Source: an uncultured bacterium (GTDB taxonomy: Bacteria > Actinomycetota > Coriobacteriia > Coriobacteriales > Coriobacteriaceae). From it: a DNA stretch of 5,299 nt. Both the position numbers and the translations under genes were made by a program. Of the stretch, positions 1-5,299 are shown piece after piece. Location: contig CAJMRZ010000122.1 of assembly GCA_905215945.1 (NCBI GenBank), positions 1-5,299 on the forward strand, in the 5' to 3' direction. The number at the start of each line of letters is the position of its first letter. Positions within the stretch are counted from its first letter, which is position 1. The notes below the pieces were generated by a model, which was given only the letters and a program-made list of their open reading frames with translations, did not search any database and was not told the DNA's origin.

Positions 1-515
1 TACACGCGCTGATATTCGCCATCGCGATAGCCCAACCCCGTAAGCGCCTGCATGACGTGCTGTTTGTAGACACCAGTGCTTGCCCGCGAGACTTCGACCA
101 CGTCAGCCACCGATGCTTTTCGCCCGCAGGGGGCTATCCCTGTACGCTCGAGCGTCCATGCCTGCCACAGAGTGTTGGCAGTACGGCGGGCAAGCGTTTC
201 GTTTACCAAGAGCTCAAGCGGACCAGATTCATCCGCCGTAGCCGCGAGACCGTAGCAAAGAATATGGATCTTGCGTCCGGTTTCCGCGTCAATGCAAGAA
301 GCTTCAACACCCGCAATCACGGGAAAACCCATCTTGCGGGCTTCGGCGCGTACGGACGACAGCTGGCGCAAACTGTCGTGATCGGTAACGGCAATACCCG
401 AAAGACCCCGCTCACGAGCCTCGGTAATCAATGTCTGCACCGATTGAGAACCATCGGAATAAACTGAATGCATATGCAGATCAAATGACCCCTGCACGGA
501 TCTATGTTCTTGCAT
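1..515 (-). CDS. phnPP: PHP-domain cyclic phosphodiesterase, PhnPP type (3' end cut by window edge)
   Basis: The first 171 residues of a PHP-superfamily metal-dependent phosphoesterase are visible; the gene continues past the left edge. Metal-ligand motifs in order: DLHMHSVYSDG (His14, His16, Asp21), VTDHDS (Asp45, His46), GVEAS (Glu71) and IHILCYG (His84). After these comes a helical segment (about 98-155) like the insertion domain of the TrpH/YciV-type PHP proteins. The start is ATG at 515 with GGAGG five bases upstream, nine bases after phnL. In Eggerthella lenta, Elen0235 of this family hydrolyses 5-phosphoribosyl 1,2-cyclic phosphate to ribose 2,5-bisphosphate and then ribose 5-phosphate plus phosphate, replacing PhnP. 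Location in a phn operon and family membership make that role likely here. Alternatives in the same family are nucleoside 3',5'-bisphosphate phosphatase and the YciV-type 5'-3' exoribonuclease; sequence alone does not exclude them. The PHP family call is firm, the substrate is inferred. Confidence 0.85.
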   Translation of the reverse strand, partial: MQEHRSVQGSFDLHMHSVYSDGSQSVQTLITEARERGLSGIAVTDHDSLRQLSSVRAEARKMGFPVIAGVEASCIDAETGRKIHILCYGLAATADESGPLELLVNETLARRTANTLWQAWTLERTGIAPCGRKASVADVVEVSRASTGVYKQHVMQALTGLGYRDGEYQRV

Positions 516-520
516 CCGTC

Positions 521-527
521 CCTCCTA
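521..527 (-). promoter_or_regulatory. Ribosome binding site of the PHP gene fused to the phnL stop
   Basis: TAGGAGG on the minus strand, again formed with the stop codon of the preceding gene, with five bases between GGAGG and ATG 515. Confidence 0.85.
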
Positions 528-1259
528 TGCCTGGACAAACCCACCAATCTGCATGTTGTACTCACGATCGCAAACGCCTTCCATAAACTCCAAATCATGG
601 AAGATCCCCAGCATCGTAGTACCTCCGGCCTTGAGTTGCTCAATCAAATCGCGGACTCTGACCTTGCTCGCGTTATCGAGGCTGGCAGTCGGCTCGTCCA
701 ACAGTAATAGACGTGGACGACGCACCATAGCGCGCGCGATGTTGAGTCTGAGCTTCTCACCACCCGAGAACGTATTGGGATACAGGTCCCACAGGGGCTT
801 GGGGAAGTCGAAATGCTCGAGCATACGCGTCGTCTCCTCCTCAATCGCATCTTCATCGGCAAACGCCTCGGCGGCACTCGCGCGCACGATTTCACGGGCC
901 GTGGTACGTGGCACGGCATCGAGGAACTGGGAGACATAGCCAATCTCGTAGTTGCGCAGATAGATCACACGACGCTCATCGAGCGTGGCAAGGTCGACCG
1001 GGCCAAAGGCCTCGGAATCGTACACGATGTGGCCGCTTTCCGGCAGATTCGTACGATAGATGCACTTGAGAATCGTTGATTTACCCGAGCCCGAGCGGCC
1101 GGTAACGCCCACGAACTCGCCCGGCAGCACGCTCAGCGAGATATGCTCACAGCCGCGCACGCGACGGTCGGCGGTATGCAGGGTAAAGCCCTTGGAAAGA
1201 TCCTCGATCGCAAGGAGTGGACATGCATCAGGCTGAAAGGATTCGATTGAATCGCCCAT
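525..1259 (-). CDS. phnL: PhnL, C-P lyase ABC ATPase of the phosphonate-coupling step
   Basis: PhnL is the second ABC-type ATPase of the C-P lyase system; with PhnG, PhnH and PhnI it is required for forming the ribose 1-phosphonate triphosphate, and it docks on PhnK in the E. coli complex. The 244-residue protein has Walker A GRSGSGKST (54-62), Q-loop Gln111 in VSQFLDAVPR, signature FSGGEKLR (164-171), Walker B LLLLDEP (184-190), D-loop SLD (193-195) and switch His221 in GIFHD. GIFHD, VSQFL and LLLLDEPTASLD are typical of PhnL and separate it from PhnK. The start is ATG at 1259: GGAGG seven bases upstream and a TAATG junction with phnM. The frame stays open upstream to 1379, but that stretch only shadows the phnM 3' end. 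There is an N-terminal lead of about 14 residues relative to E. coli and an acidic stretch at 135-142. No membrane partner is encoded, so a transporter role is unlikely. Confidence 0.95.
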   Translation of the reverse strand: MGDSIESFQPDACPLLAIEDLSKGFTLHTADRRVRGCEHISLSVLPGEFVGVTGRSGSGKSTILKCIYRTNLPESGHIVYDSEAFGPVDLATLDERRVIYLRNYEIGYVSQFLDAVPRTTAREIVRASAAEAFADEDAIEEETTRMLEHFDFPKPLWDLYPNTFSGGEKLRLNIARAMVRRPRLLLLDEPTASLDNASKVRVRDLIEQLKAGGTTMLGIFHDLEFMEGVCDREYNMQIGGFVQA

Positions 1260-2566
1260 TACTTGTCCTCCGATCCATCCGTATCCACCACGGCTGCCGG
1301 CACGTGGTCGGCGGTCTCGGCGATCGTCGCGGCATCGGTGGCAAAACGGGCAGACATGCTCGGCAGCGCCGGATACCACGTGCGCGAAACCACACGGCCA
1401 TCCACCAGCGTCGCCGTGATCACGGGATAGGTGCGCTGGCCTTCCTCAACCTCACGAATGACCAGAATATCGGCTTTCTTGCCCTCTTCCAGACTGCCAA
1501 TCTGGTCGTCGGCATGCACGGCGCGCGCCGGGTTGATGGTGAGCATGGCAAACGCCTCTTCAAGCGGCAGCTTGAAATCATGGTGCAGGGCAAAGGCGCT
1601 CTGCAGCATTGCCGTGGGATAGTAATCGGAGCACAGCACGCTCGCCACTCCGTTGGACACGGCGTCGCGCGCCGAAAGATTGCCCGAATGGCTCTTTCCC
1701 AGCAAGATGTTGGGTGTTCCCATGACGGTCGACATGCCACGCTCGCGAGCAGCGCGCGCCACCTCTAAACTCACCGGGAACTCAGAGATCGTGCAGCCGA
1801 GCTCACGCATAAGGTCCAGATGCTCGACCGAATCGTCATCGTGGCTCGCCAGCGCAATGCCGTTTTCGCAGGCAACATCGGCAAGATATTTGAGCTGCTC
1901 AAAGGAAAGCTTGGGCGCCGCCTGCTGAGCGGCAACGATCTGTGCCGCTTCTTCATCACTCAGCTCATGATCGCCACGAACGCTCTTGCGCCAGATCTCG
2001 ATATCGCGATATTGACCCTGGCCGGGAGTGTGGTCCATAAATGAAAGCTCGTCCACCTCGCCCGAGCGCAAATGCCCCTCAACTTGCTCAACCAGATTGA
2101 CGTTATCGACCTCAAGACGCAGGTGCAGGCGATGACGAATCAGATGGGCGTTTCGCCCCTCGGTGCGTTTGCAGCCGGCGATAAGCGCCATGATTTTCTC
2201 GGTGTTCTCCCAGCGCCGGACCGGCTTGGCATCCATGATGTCCTGCGCATATGCCGAAAGCGAGTGATACATTGTGGTGATGCCATGGGCGATGAGCTCA
2301 CGCTCGGCCTCGAACAATGCCGTCGAGAAGTCCATGAGCACCGTCGGGCGCGGCGAGATAACGGTCTCGATATAGTCGGAATGGATATCCACAAGACCAG
2401 GCGTGACATAGCCACCATGAGCGTCGATAACGCCGGCTCCCGCGGCGGTCGCATCGAATTTGCCTTGGCGCTGAATTGCGGCGATCCTGTCGTCTTCGAC
2501 CACAAGCTCGTAGCCAAAGAGCAGGCGGTCGGGTTGAACAATGATTCCGTTGCGGATGACGTACAT
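1259..2566 (-). CDS. phnM: PhnM, alpha-D-ribose 1-methylphosphonate 5-triphosphate diphosphatase
   Basis: PhnM is an amidohydrolase-superfamily enzyme that removes pyrophosphate from the ribose 1-phosphonate 5-triphosphate made by the PhnGHIL step, giving the PhnJ substrate. The 435-residue protein has the metal-binding HSD motif (His62-Ser63-Asp64) in GLVDIHSDYIE, then SPRP (71-74), HRLHLRLEV (145-153), FMDHTPGQGQYRDIE (176-190), ASHDDDS (240-246), SEFPVSLEVA (261-270), MGTPNILLGKSHSGN (282-296), CSDYYP (312-317) and a late EGKKADILVI strand, all collinear with E. coli PhnM. That protein has 378 residues; the difference here is mostly a tail of about 40 residues after GRVVSR, rich in Ala, Thr and Asp and probably disordered. 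The ATG at 2566 has GGAGG seven bases upstream, overlapping the phnK stop. The gene ends in TAATG, sharing one base with the phnL start. It lies between phnK and phnL, unlike the E. coli K-L-M order. Confidence 0.96.
   Translation of the reverse strand: MYVIRNGIIVQPDRLLFGYELVVEDDRIAAIQRQGKFDATAAGAGVIDAHGGYVTPGLVDIHSDYIETVISPRPTVLMDFSTALFEAERELIAHGITTMYHSLSAYAQDIMDAKPVRRWENTEKIMALIAGCKRTEGRNAHLIRHRLHLRLEVDNVNLVEQVEGHLRSGEVDELSFMDHTPGQGQYRDIEIWRKSVRGDHELSDEEAAQIVAAQQAAPKLSFEQLKYLADVACENGIALASHDDDSVEHLDLMRELGCTISEFPVSLEVARAARERGMSTVMGTPNILLGKSHSGNLSARDAVSNGVASVLCSDYYPTAMLQSAFALHHDFKLPLEEAFAMLTINPARAVHADDQIGSLEEGKKADILVIREVEEGQRTYPVITATLVDGRVVSRTWYPALPSMSARFATDAATIAETADHVPAAVVDTDGSEDK
1266..1271 (-). 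promoter_or_regulatory. Ribosome binding site of phnL
   Basis: GGAGGA on the minus strand within the last codons of phnM, with seven bases between GGAGG and ATG 1259. It fixes the start at the TAATG junction rather than at an upstream in-frame codon. Confidence 0.85.
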
Positions 2567-2573
2567 CGGCGAG

Positions 2574-2580
2574 CCTCCTA
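2574..2580 (-). promoter_or_regulatory. Ribosome binding site of phnM fused to the phnK stop
   Basis: TAGGAGG on the minus strand: the phnK stop TAG supplies the first bases of the site, with seven bases from GGAGG to the phnM ATG. Confidence 0.85.
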
Positions 2581-3462
2581 AAGAAGCGAATAGACGAGTT
2601 CTTGGGTGTAAGCGTGTTGCGGGTCCTGCATGATCTGGTCGGTCAGGCCATGCTCGATAACCTGCCCGTCAAGCATGACGATAGTGCGGTCGGCAAGCAG
2701 GCGAATCACGCCTAAGTCATGGCTCACCACGACCATCGACACCCCCAGGTCACGTCGCAGCGACAAAATCAGGTCGAGCACGCGCGCCTGAACCGAAAGG
2801 TCCAAACCGGTGGTGACCTCATCCAAGAACAGCAGCGGAGGACGGTTGGAAAGTGCCTTGGCAATCTGCACGCGCTGCTGCATACCGCCCGAAAACGCGC
2901 GCGGCGGATCCTGTTCACGCCGCAAGGGGATGTTCACGCGATCGAGCAGCTCGCGACCGCGATCGACCATGGAGGAAACGTCTCGGATACCGGCAGCGAT
3001 CTGCTTCTCGGCGATATTGGAAAGGCTCGAGAAGTTCATGCGCAGGCCCAGGTAGGGATTTTGGTAGACCATGCCGAAGATCTCGTCGCGGATAAGGCGT
3101 TTTTGCTGACGCGAAAGGTCAAAGCAGTTGCCCCGGCCCTCGTCGTATGCGGCAACGCGCATGTCGCCCGCCGTGGGCTCCTGGTCGAAATAGAGGCACT
3201 GCATGAGCGTCGACTTACCCGAGCCGGACTCGCCCACGATGCCCAAAATCTCGCCGCGATGCACCTCGAGCGAGATGTCGCGTACCGCGTGCACCGTGCC
3301 GCACACGGGGCAGATGTTGCGCTCGAGTTGGGCATGCGGGTCGCGACAGTAGTCGCAGCCCGCGCCAAAGCGCTTGGCCAGATGGCGAACGGACAAAACC
3401 GGAGCCTCATCCTTAAATTCATGATGAACCGTAGCGGGAAGCATCGTCGTGCCTTTACTCAT
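2578..3462 (-). CDS. phnK: PhnK, C-P lyase ABC ATPase with Cys4 insertion
   Basis: PhnK is a soluble ABC-type ATPase that, in E. coli, binds the PhnJ side of the C-P lyase core and pairs with PhnL; it is not a membrane transporter subunit. With ATG at 3462 the protein has 294 residues: Walker A GESGSGKS (77-84), Q-loop Gln134, signature FSGGMQQR (190-197), Walker B LLFLDE (210-215) and switch His248 in SHDL. The C-terminal GLTDQIMQDPQHAYTQELV is typical of PhnK and close to the DppD/OppD-type C-terminus. It is about 40 residues longer than E. coli PhnK (252), from an N-terminal lead of about 20 residues and an insertion of about 22 carrying Cys36, Cys39, Cys51 and Cys54. Walker B is followed by Val rather than the usual Pro. 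A GTG directly upstream at 3465 is an alternative start (6 bases from GGAGG against 9 for the ATG). It overlaps phnJ by 8 bases. Confidence 0.95.
   Translation of the reverse strand: MSKGTTMLPATVHHEFKDEAPVLSVRHLAKRFGAGCDYCRDPHAQLERNICPVCGTVHAVRDISLEVHRGEILGIVGESGSGKSTLMQCLYFDQEPTAGDMRVAAYDEGRGNCFDLSRQQKRLIRDEIFGMVYQNPYLGLRMNFSSLSNIAEKQIAAGIRDVSSMVDRGRELLDRVNIPLRREQDPPRAFSGGMQQRVQIAKALSNRPPLLFLDEVTTGLDLSVQARVLDLILSLRRDLGVSMVVVSHDLGVIRLLADRTIVMLDGQVIEHGLTDQIMQDPQHAYTQELVYSLL
3301..3357 (-). other. Cys4 zinc-ribbon-like segment inside PhnK
   Basis: This encodes PhnK residues 36-54, C-x2-C-x11-C-x2-C with knuckles CDYC and CPVCG. All four codons were checked on the sequence (TGC, TGT, TGC, TGC in protein order). 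It lies between the first beta-strand (LSVRHLAKRF) and the strand leading to Walker A, where E. coli PhnK has only a short loop. The pattern suggests a bound Zn2+ or a small Fe-S site; the metal is inference. Confidence 0.75.
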
Positions 3463-4303
3463 CACTTCCGCCCTCCTCGAGACGCTCTGCGCAATAATCG
3501 GTATCGGAGCACTGCCACGCCTTCTTGCCCGTAACGGGATCGATGGTTTGAGTCATATAGACACCCGTCGCCCCACAGATGCAGCAGCGCTTGCCTTCAA
3601 AATCCTCACGCACAAAGGGATGGTCTTCGAAGGCGAGCGATTCGACCTTGGTATGCGGCGGCACGGCGTAGATCTTCTTCTCGCGCCCCGCTCCAAACAA
3701 AAAGAGATTCTCGGCATCGTTGAGCTTGGGGTTATCGAAACGCGGAATGGGACTCGGCGCCATAACGTAGCGATCCTGCACCATCACGGGATGGTCGGCA
3801 CCGGTGGTCGTGGAGCCATAGCGCACAATCTGCTCAAAAAGCTCCAGATATGCACCGGTGTACTCAGCTTCGGCGTGCAGACGGCGCGTTACGCTTTCGC
3901 GCGCCTCGTAGGTGCGCAGGGGCTCTGGCGTGGGAACCTGCAGCACCATGAGTTGATCGCGCCGCAACGGACGCTCAGGGATACGGTGACGGCTCTGGAT
4001 GAGCGTCGCGTCCGCCGTGGACGTAGTGGTCTCGACGCCGGTAGTCTCATGCACGAGGCTGCGAATGGACACGGCATTGACGCTCGCGTCCGAGCCCTGG
4101 TCGATTACCTTGAGCACGTCATCGGGGCCGATGCACGACAACGTGACCTGCAGGCCACCCGTACCCCATCCGCGGCCGATGGGCATCTCGCGGCTCGCAA
4201 ACGGCACCTGGTATCCGGGAATGGCGACGGCCTTCAAGATGGCGCGGCGAATCTCGCGCTTGGAGCCCTCGTCCAAAAAGGCAAAGTTATAGTTGCGCTG
4301 CAC
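3455..4303 (-). CDS. phnJ: PhnJ, radical-SAM carbon-phosphorus lyase
   Basis: PhnJ cleaves the C-P bond of ribose 1-phosphonate 5-phosphate, producing an alkane and 5-phosphoribosyl 1,2-cyclic phosphate, using S-adenosylmethionine and a 4Fe-4S cluster. I chose GTG at 4303 (282 residues): it has AAGGAGG nine bases upstream, and the protein then begins four residues before YNFAFLDE, as in E. coli PhnJ. An in-frame ATG at 4333 lacks a ribosome binding site. In this numbering the proposed glycyl-radical residue is Gly30 (VAIPGYQVPF, E. coli Gly32). The cluster cysteines are Cys240, Cys243 and Cys265 and the catalytic thiol is Cys271 in CSDTDYC, with exactly the E. coli spacings (241/244/266/272). 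Other conserved blocks are GWGTGG, DDVLKVIDQG, DATLIQSRHRIPE, VPTPEPLR, SPIPRFDNPK and FGAGREKKIYAVPP. Oddity: Cys241 is an extra cysteine inside the cluster motif. The start overlaps phnI by 17 bases and the end overlaps phnK, so translation is probably coupled. Confidence 0.97.
   Translation of the reverse strand: MQRNYNFAFLDEGSKREIRRAILKAVAIPGYQVPFASREMPIGRGWGTGGLQVTLSCIGPDDVLKVIDQGSDASVNAVSIRSLVHETTGVETTTSTADATLIQSRHRIPERPLRRDQLMVLQVPTPEPLRTYEARESVTRRLHAEAEYTGAYLELFEQIVRYGSTTTGADHPVMVQDRYVMAPSPIPRFDNPKLNDAENLFLFGAGREKKIYAVPPHTKVESLAFEDHPFVREDFEGKRCCICGATGVYMTQTIDPVTGKKAWQCSDTDYCAERLEEGGSDE
3472..3478 (-). promoter_or_regulatory. Ribosome binding site of phnK
   Basis: GAGGAGG on the minus strand inside the phnJ 3' end. 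It is nine bases before ATG 3462 and six before GTG 3465, so it does not decide between the adjacent GTG-ATG codons. Confidence 0.8.
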
Positions 4304-5299
4304 GAGAACCGTCCTCCTTCTGTCCCTCGGCATGATTCATAGAGCGCAGGGCTGCATCGAGCTTGCTCTGGAACGTCACGTAGTGCGGCAGCTTAAGATG
4401 GCTGATAAAGCCCGTGGCTTCCACGCCGTCGATGTGATAGAGCACGAACTCCTGATCCTGCGTGGGATAGCGAACGTCGTCGACGCGCAGCGAATGGTCG
4501 AGGACGCTCATGGCGATGGCCTTGCTCTCGTCGCCGCCGGTAACGAGGCCGTAACCCACATCGAGCGCGTTCACATGCTCGCCCGTCTCGGTCACCTCGT
4601 CGTCGGCGATCAGGCTTTCGACCTCACAGACCGGAAGTGCCCCCAGATAGTACACGTCGTCGGCAGAAGCCTGGGCGGGGTCGGTTCCGGGGGCATCAAT
4701 CGTCACCGGCACGCTGCCGCGGCGAAGCTCGCCCACCGTGGGATGGGAAATGCCAAAGCCTCGAATGGCAGCGTACCCGATGGCGACAACCGCCTGTGTG
4801 AGACCACGCGAGAGGGCCTGCAGGATAACGCTGCGCGGCGCCGGCGTGAAAAGCGGGGTCTTGGTGATATCGACGGGTTCGGTGTCATCGATAGCAACGG
4901 GGCGGATCATACCGATCTGGCGCAGGTAATCGCACACCTTGGGAACGCGGTCGAGAGGCGTGGTCTCGGCCACAGCGTAAAATGCCTTGGACGCTTCATC
5001 CAGACGCTCATCGATGGCAGCACGCGCGGCACGAACATCGGCGTCGGTCTCTTCGCTTAGATCAAAATTGATAAGGCGATGACTGTAATCGCGTGTTGCT
5101 CCCAGAATCTGTCCGCCCTCGATATCCTTGAACGCAGCGGAGATACGACGCGAAACGCGCATCTCGCCCGTATCGATCACGCGCGAAGTATAGAGGCGCT
5201 CGAGGGTGGAACGGTAGGCGCGCACCAAAAAGACGGCTTCCTCGATAGAACCCGACGCCTGCTTGAGAGCAATCGCAGCAACCTCGGGAGCCCAAACGG
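4287..5299 (-). CDS. phnI: PhnI, C-P lyase core subunit (5' end cut by window edge)
   Basis: PhnI is the nucleosidase-like subunit that, with PhnG, PhnH and PhnL, couples the phosphonate to C1 of the ribose of ATP with release of adenine; it also forms half of the C-P lyase active site with PhnJ in the cytoplasmic core complex. The open frame runs off the right edge (first whole codon at 5297-5295), leaving 336 visible residues; compared with E. coli PhnI (about 354 residues) roughly the first 55 are missing. Family signatures visible: ALKQASG near 5267-5247, RAYRSTLERL, DYSHRLINF, GFGISHP, GYGLVTGGDESKAIAMS and, near the C-terminus, SHLKLPHY. The two histidines of that last motif (codons 4398-4400 and 4383-4385) match the Zn-binding pair His328/His333 of E. 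coli PhnI. A charged helical-looking stretch around 5051-4965 appears longer than in E. coli. The end overlaps phnJ by 17 bases. The TTG at 5228 is internal, not the start. Confidence 0.96.
   Translation of the reverse strand, partial: VWAPEVAAIALKQASGSIEEAVFLVRAYRSTLERLYTSRVIDTGEMRVSRRISAAFKDIEGGQILGATRDYSHRLINFDLSEETDADVRAARAAIDERLDEASKAFYAVAETTPLDRVPKVCDYLRQIGMIRPVAIDDTEPVDITKTPLFTPAPRSVILQALSRGLTQAVVAIGYAAIRGFGISHPTVGELRRGSVPVTIDAPGTDPAQASADDVYYLGALPVCEVESLIADDEVTETGEHVNALDVGYGLVTGGDESKAIAMSVLDHSLRVDDVRYPTQDQEFVLYHIDGVEATGFISHLKLPHYVTFQSKLDAALRSMNHAEGQKEDGSRAAQL
4313..4319 (-). promoter_or_regulatory. Ribosome binding site that sets the phnJ start
   Basis: AAGGAGG on the minus strand, nine bases before GTG at 4303 and inside the phnI coding end. 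It lies downstream of the in-frame ATG at 4333, so it supports the GTG and argues against the longer frame. Confidence 0.85.

Noticed and set aside
57..467. Plus-strand open frame near the left edge
   Set aside because: The opposite strand encodes a clear PHP domain with all its metal-binding motifs, so this is a shadow.
1260..1379. N-terminal extension of PhnL into phnM
   Set aside because: The 40 residues have no PhnL similarity, the region codes for the PhnM tail in another frame, and GGAGG sits before ATG 1259.
2001..2012. Perfect 12-base palindrome ATATCGCGATAT
   Set aside because: It lies inside phnM, encoding part of the conserved QYRDIEIW segment, far from any gene start; no sign that it is an operator.
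2719..3534. Long plus-strand open frame opposite phnK
   Set aside because: It lies antisense to a full-length recognisable gene, resembles no family I know and has no ribosome binding site; in GC-rich sequence such mirror frames are common.
3449..4342. Plus-strand open frame mirroring phnJ
   Set aside because: It covers almost exactly phnJ in the opposite strand, as expected from codon bias; there is no independent evidence of coding.
4293..5060. Plus-strand open frame opposite phnI
   Set aside because: Mirror frame of a conserved gene, with no family resemblance.
5226..5228. TTG as a possible phnI start
   Set aside because: The frame is open to the window edge and upstream codons encode the conserved ALKQASG segment, so the true start is outside the window.
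1..5299. Search for promoters, Pho boxes, terminators, riboswitches, tRNAs, repeats and mobile elements
   Set aside because: Junctions are at most 11 bases and everything else is coding; no direct repeat, hairpin plus T-run, or insertion-element end was seen.

Overview
The window is the interior of one operon, read entirely on the minus strand (right to left), encoding the carbon-phosphorus (C-P) lyase pathway for phosphonate breakdown. In transcription order it holds the C-terminal most of phnI (right edge to 4287), phnJ (4303-3455), phnK (3462-2578), phnM (2566-1259), phnL (1259-525) and the N-terminal part of a PHP-superfamily phosphoesterase (515 to left edge) that matches the PhnPP type of cyclic phosphodiesterase. 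There is no RNA gene, mobile element, CRISPR array or gene-free stretch; the longest intergenic gap is 11 bases. Upstream genes (expected phnG and phnH, and the start of phnI) and the operon promoter lie beyond the right edge; the end of the phosphoesterase and any terminator lie beyond the left edge.

Organism: the sequence is moderately GC-rich with strong GGAGG ribosome binding sites before every complete gene. A PHP enzyme in place of the metallo-beta-lactamase PhnP is the arrangement known from the anaerobic gut actinobacterium Eggerthella lenta (Elen0235). This points to class Coriobacteriia (Eggerthella, Collinsella, Olsenella and relatives). That is inference from gene content and composition, not from a marker gene.

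How the genes work together: by analogy with Escherichia coli, PhnI with PhnG, PhnH and PhnL transfers the phosphonate onto C1 of the ribose of ATP, releasing adenine. PhnM removes pyrophosphate. PhnJ, a radical-SAM enzyme with a 4Fe-4S cluster, cuts the C-P bond, giving an alkane (methane from methylphosphonate) and 5-phosphoribosyl 1,2-cyclic phosphate. PhnK is the ABC ATPase that docks on the PhnJ core and pairs with PhnL. The terminal PHP enzyme would open the cyclic phosphate and remove phosphate to give ribose 5-phosphate, which would make PhnN unnecessary; no phnN is seen here.

The pathway itself is known. The points that differ from the textbook operon are a Cys4 zinc-ribbon-like insertion of about 22 residues in PhnK just before its Walker A motif, the gene order K-M-L instead of K-L-M, the PHP enzyme as last step, a C-terminal tail on PhnM, an extra cysteine inside the PhnJ cluster motif, and a charged insertion in PhnI. 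I do not see an undescribed system; the PhnK insertion is the best candidate for something whose role is unclear.
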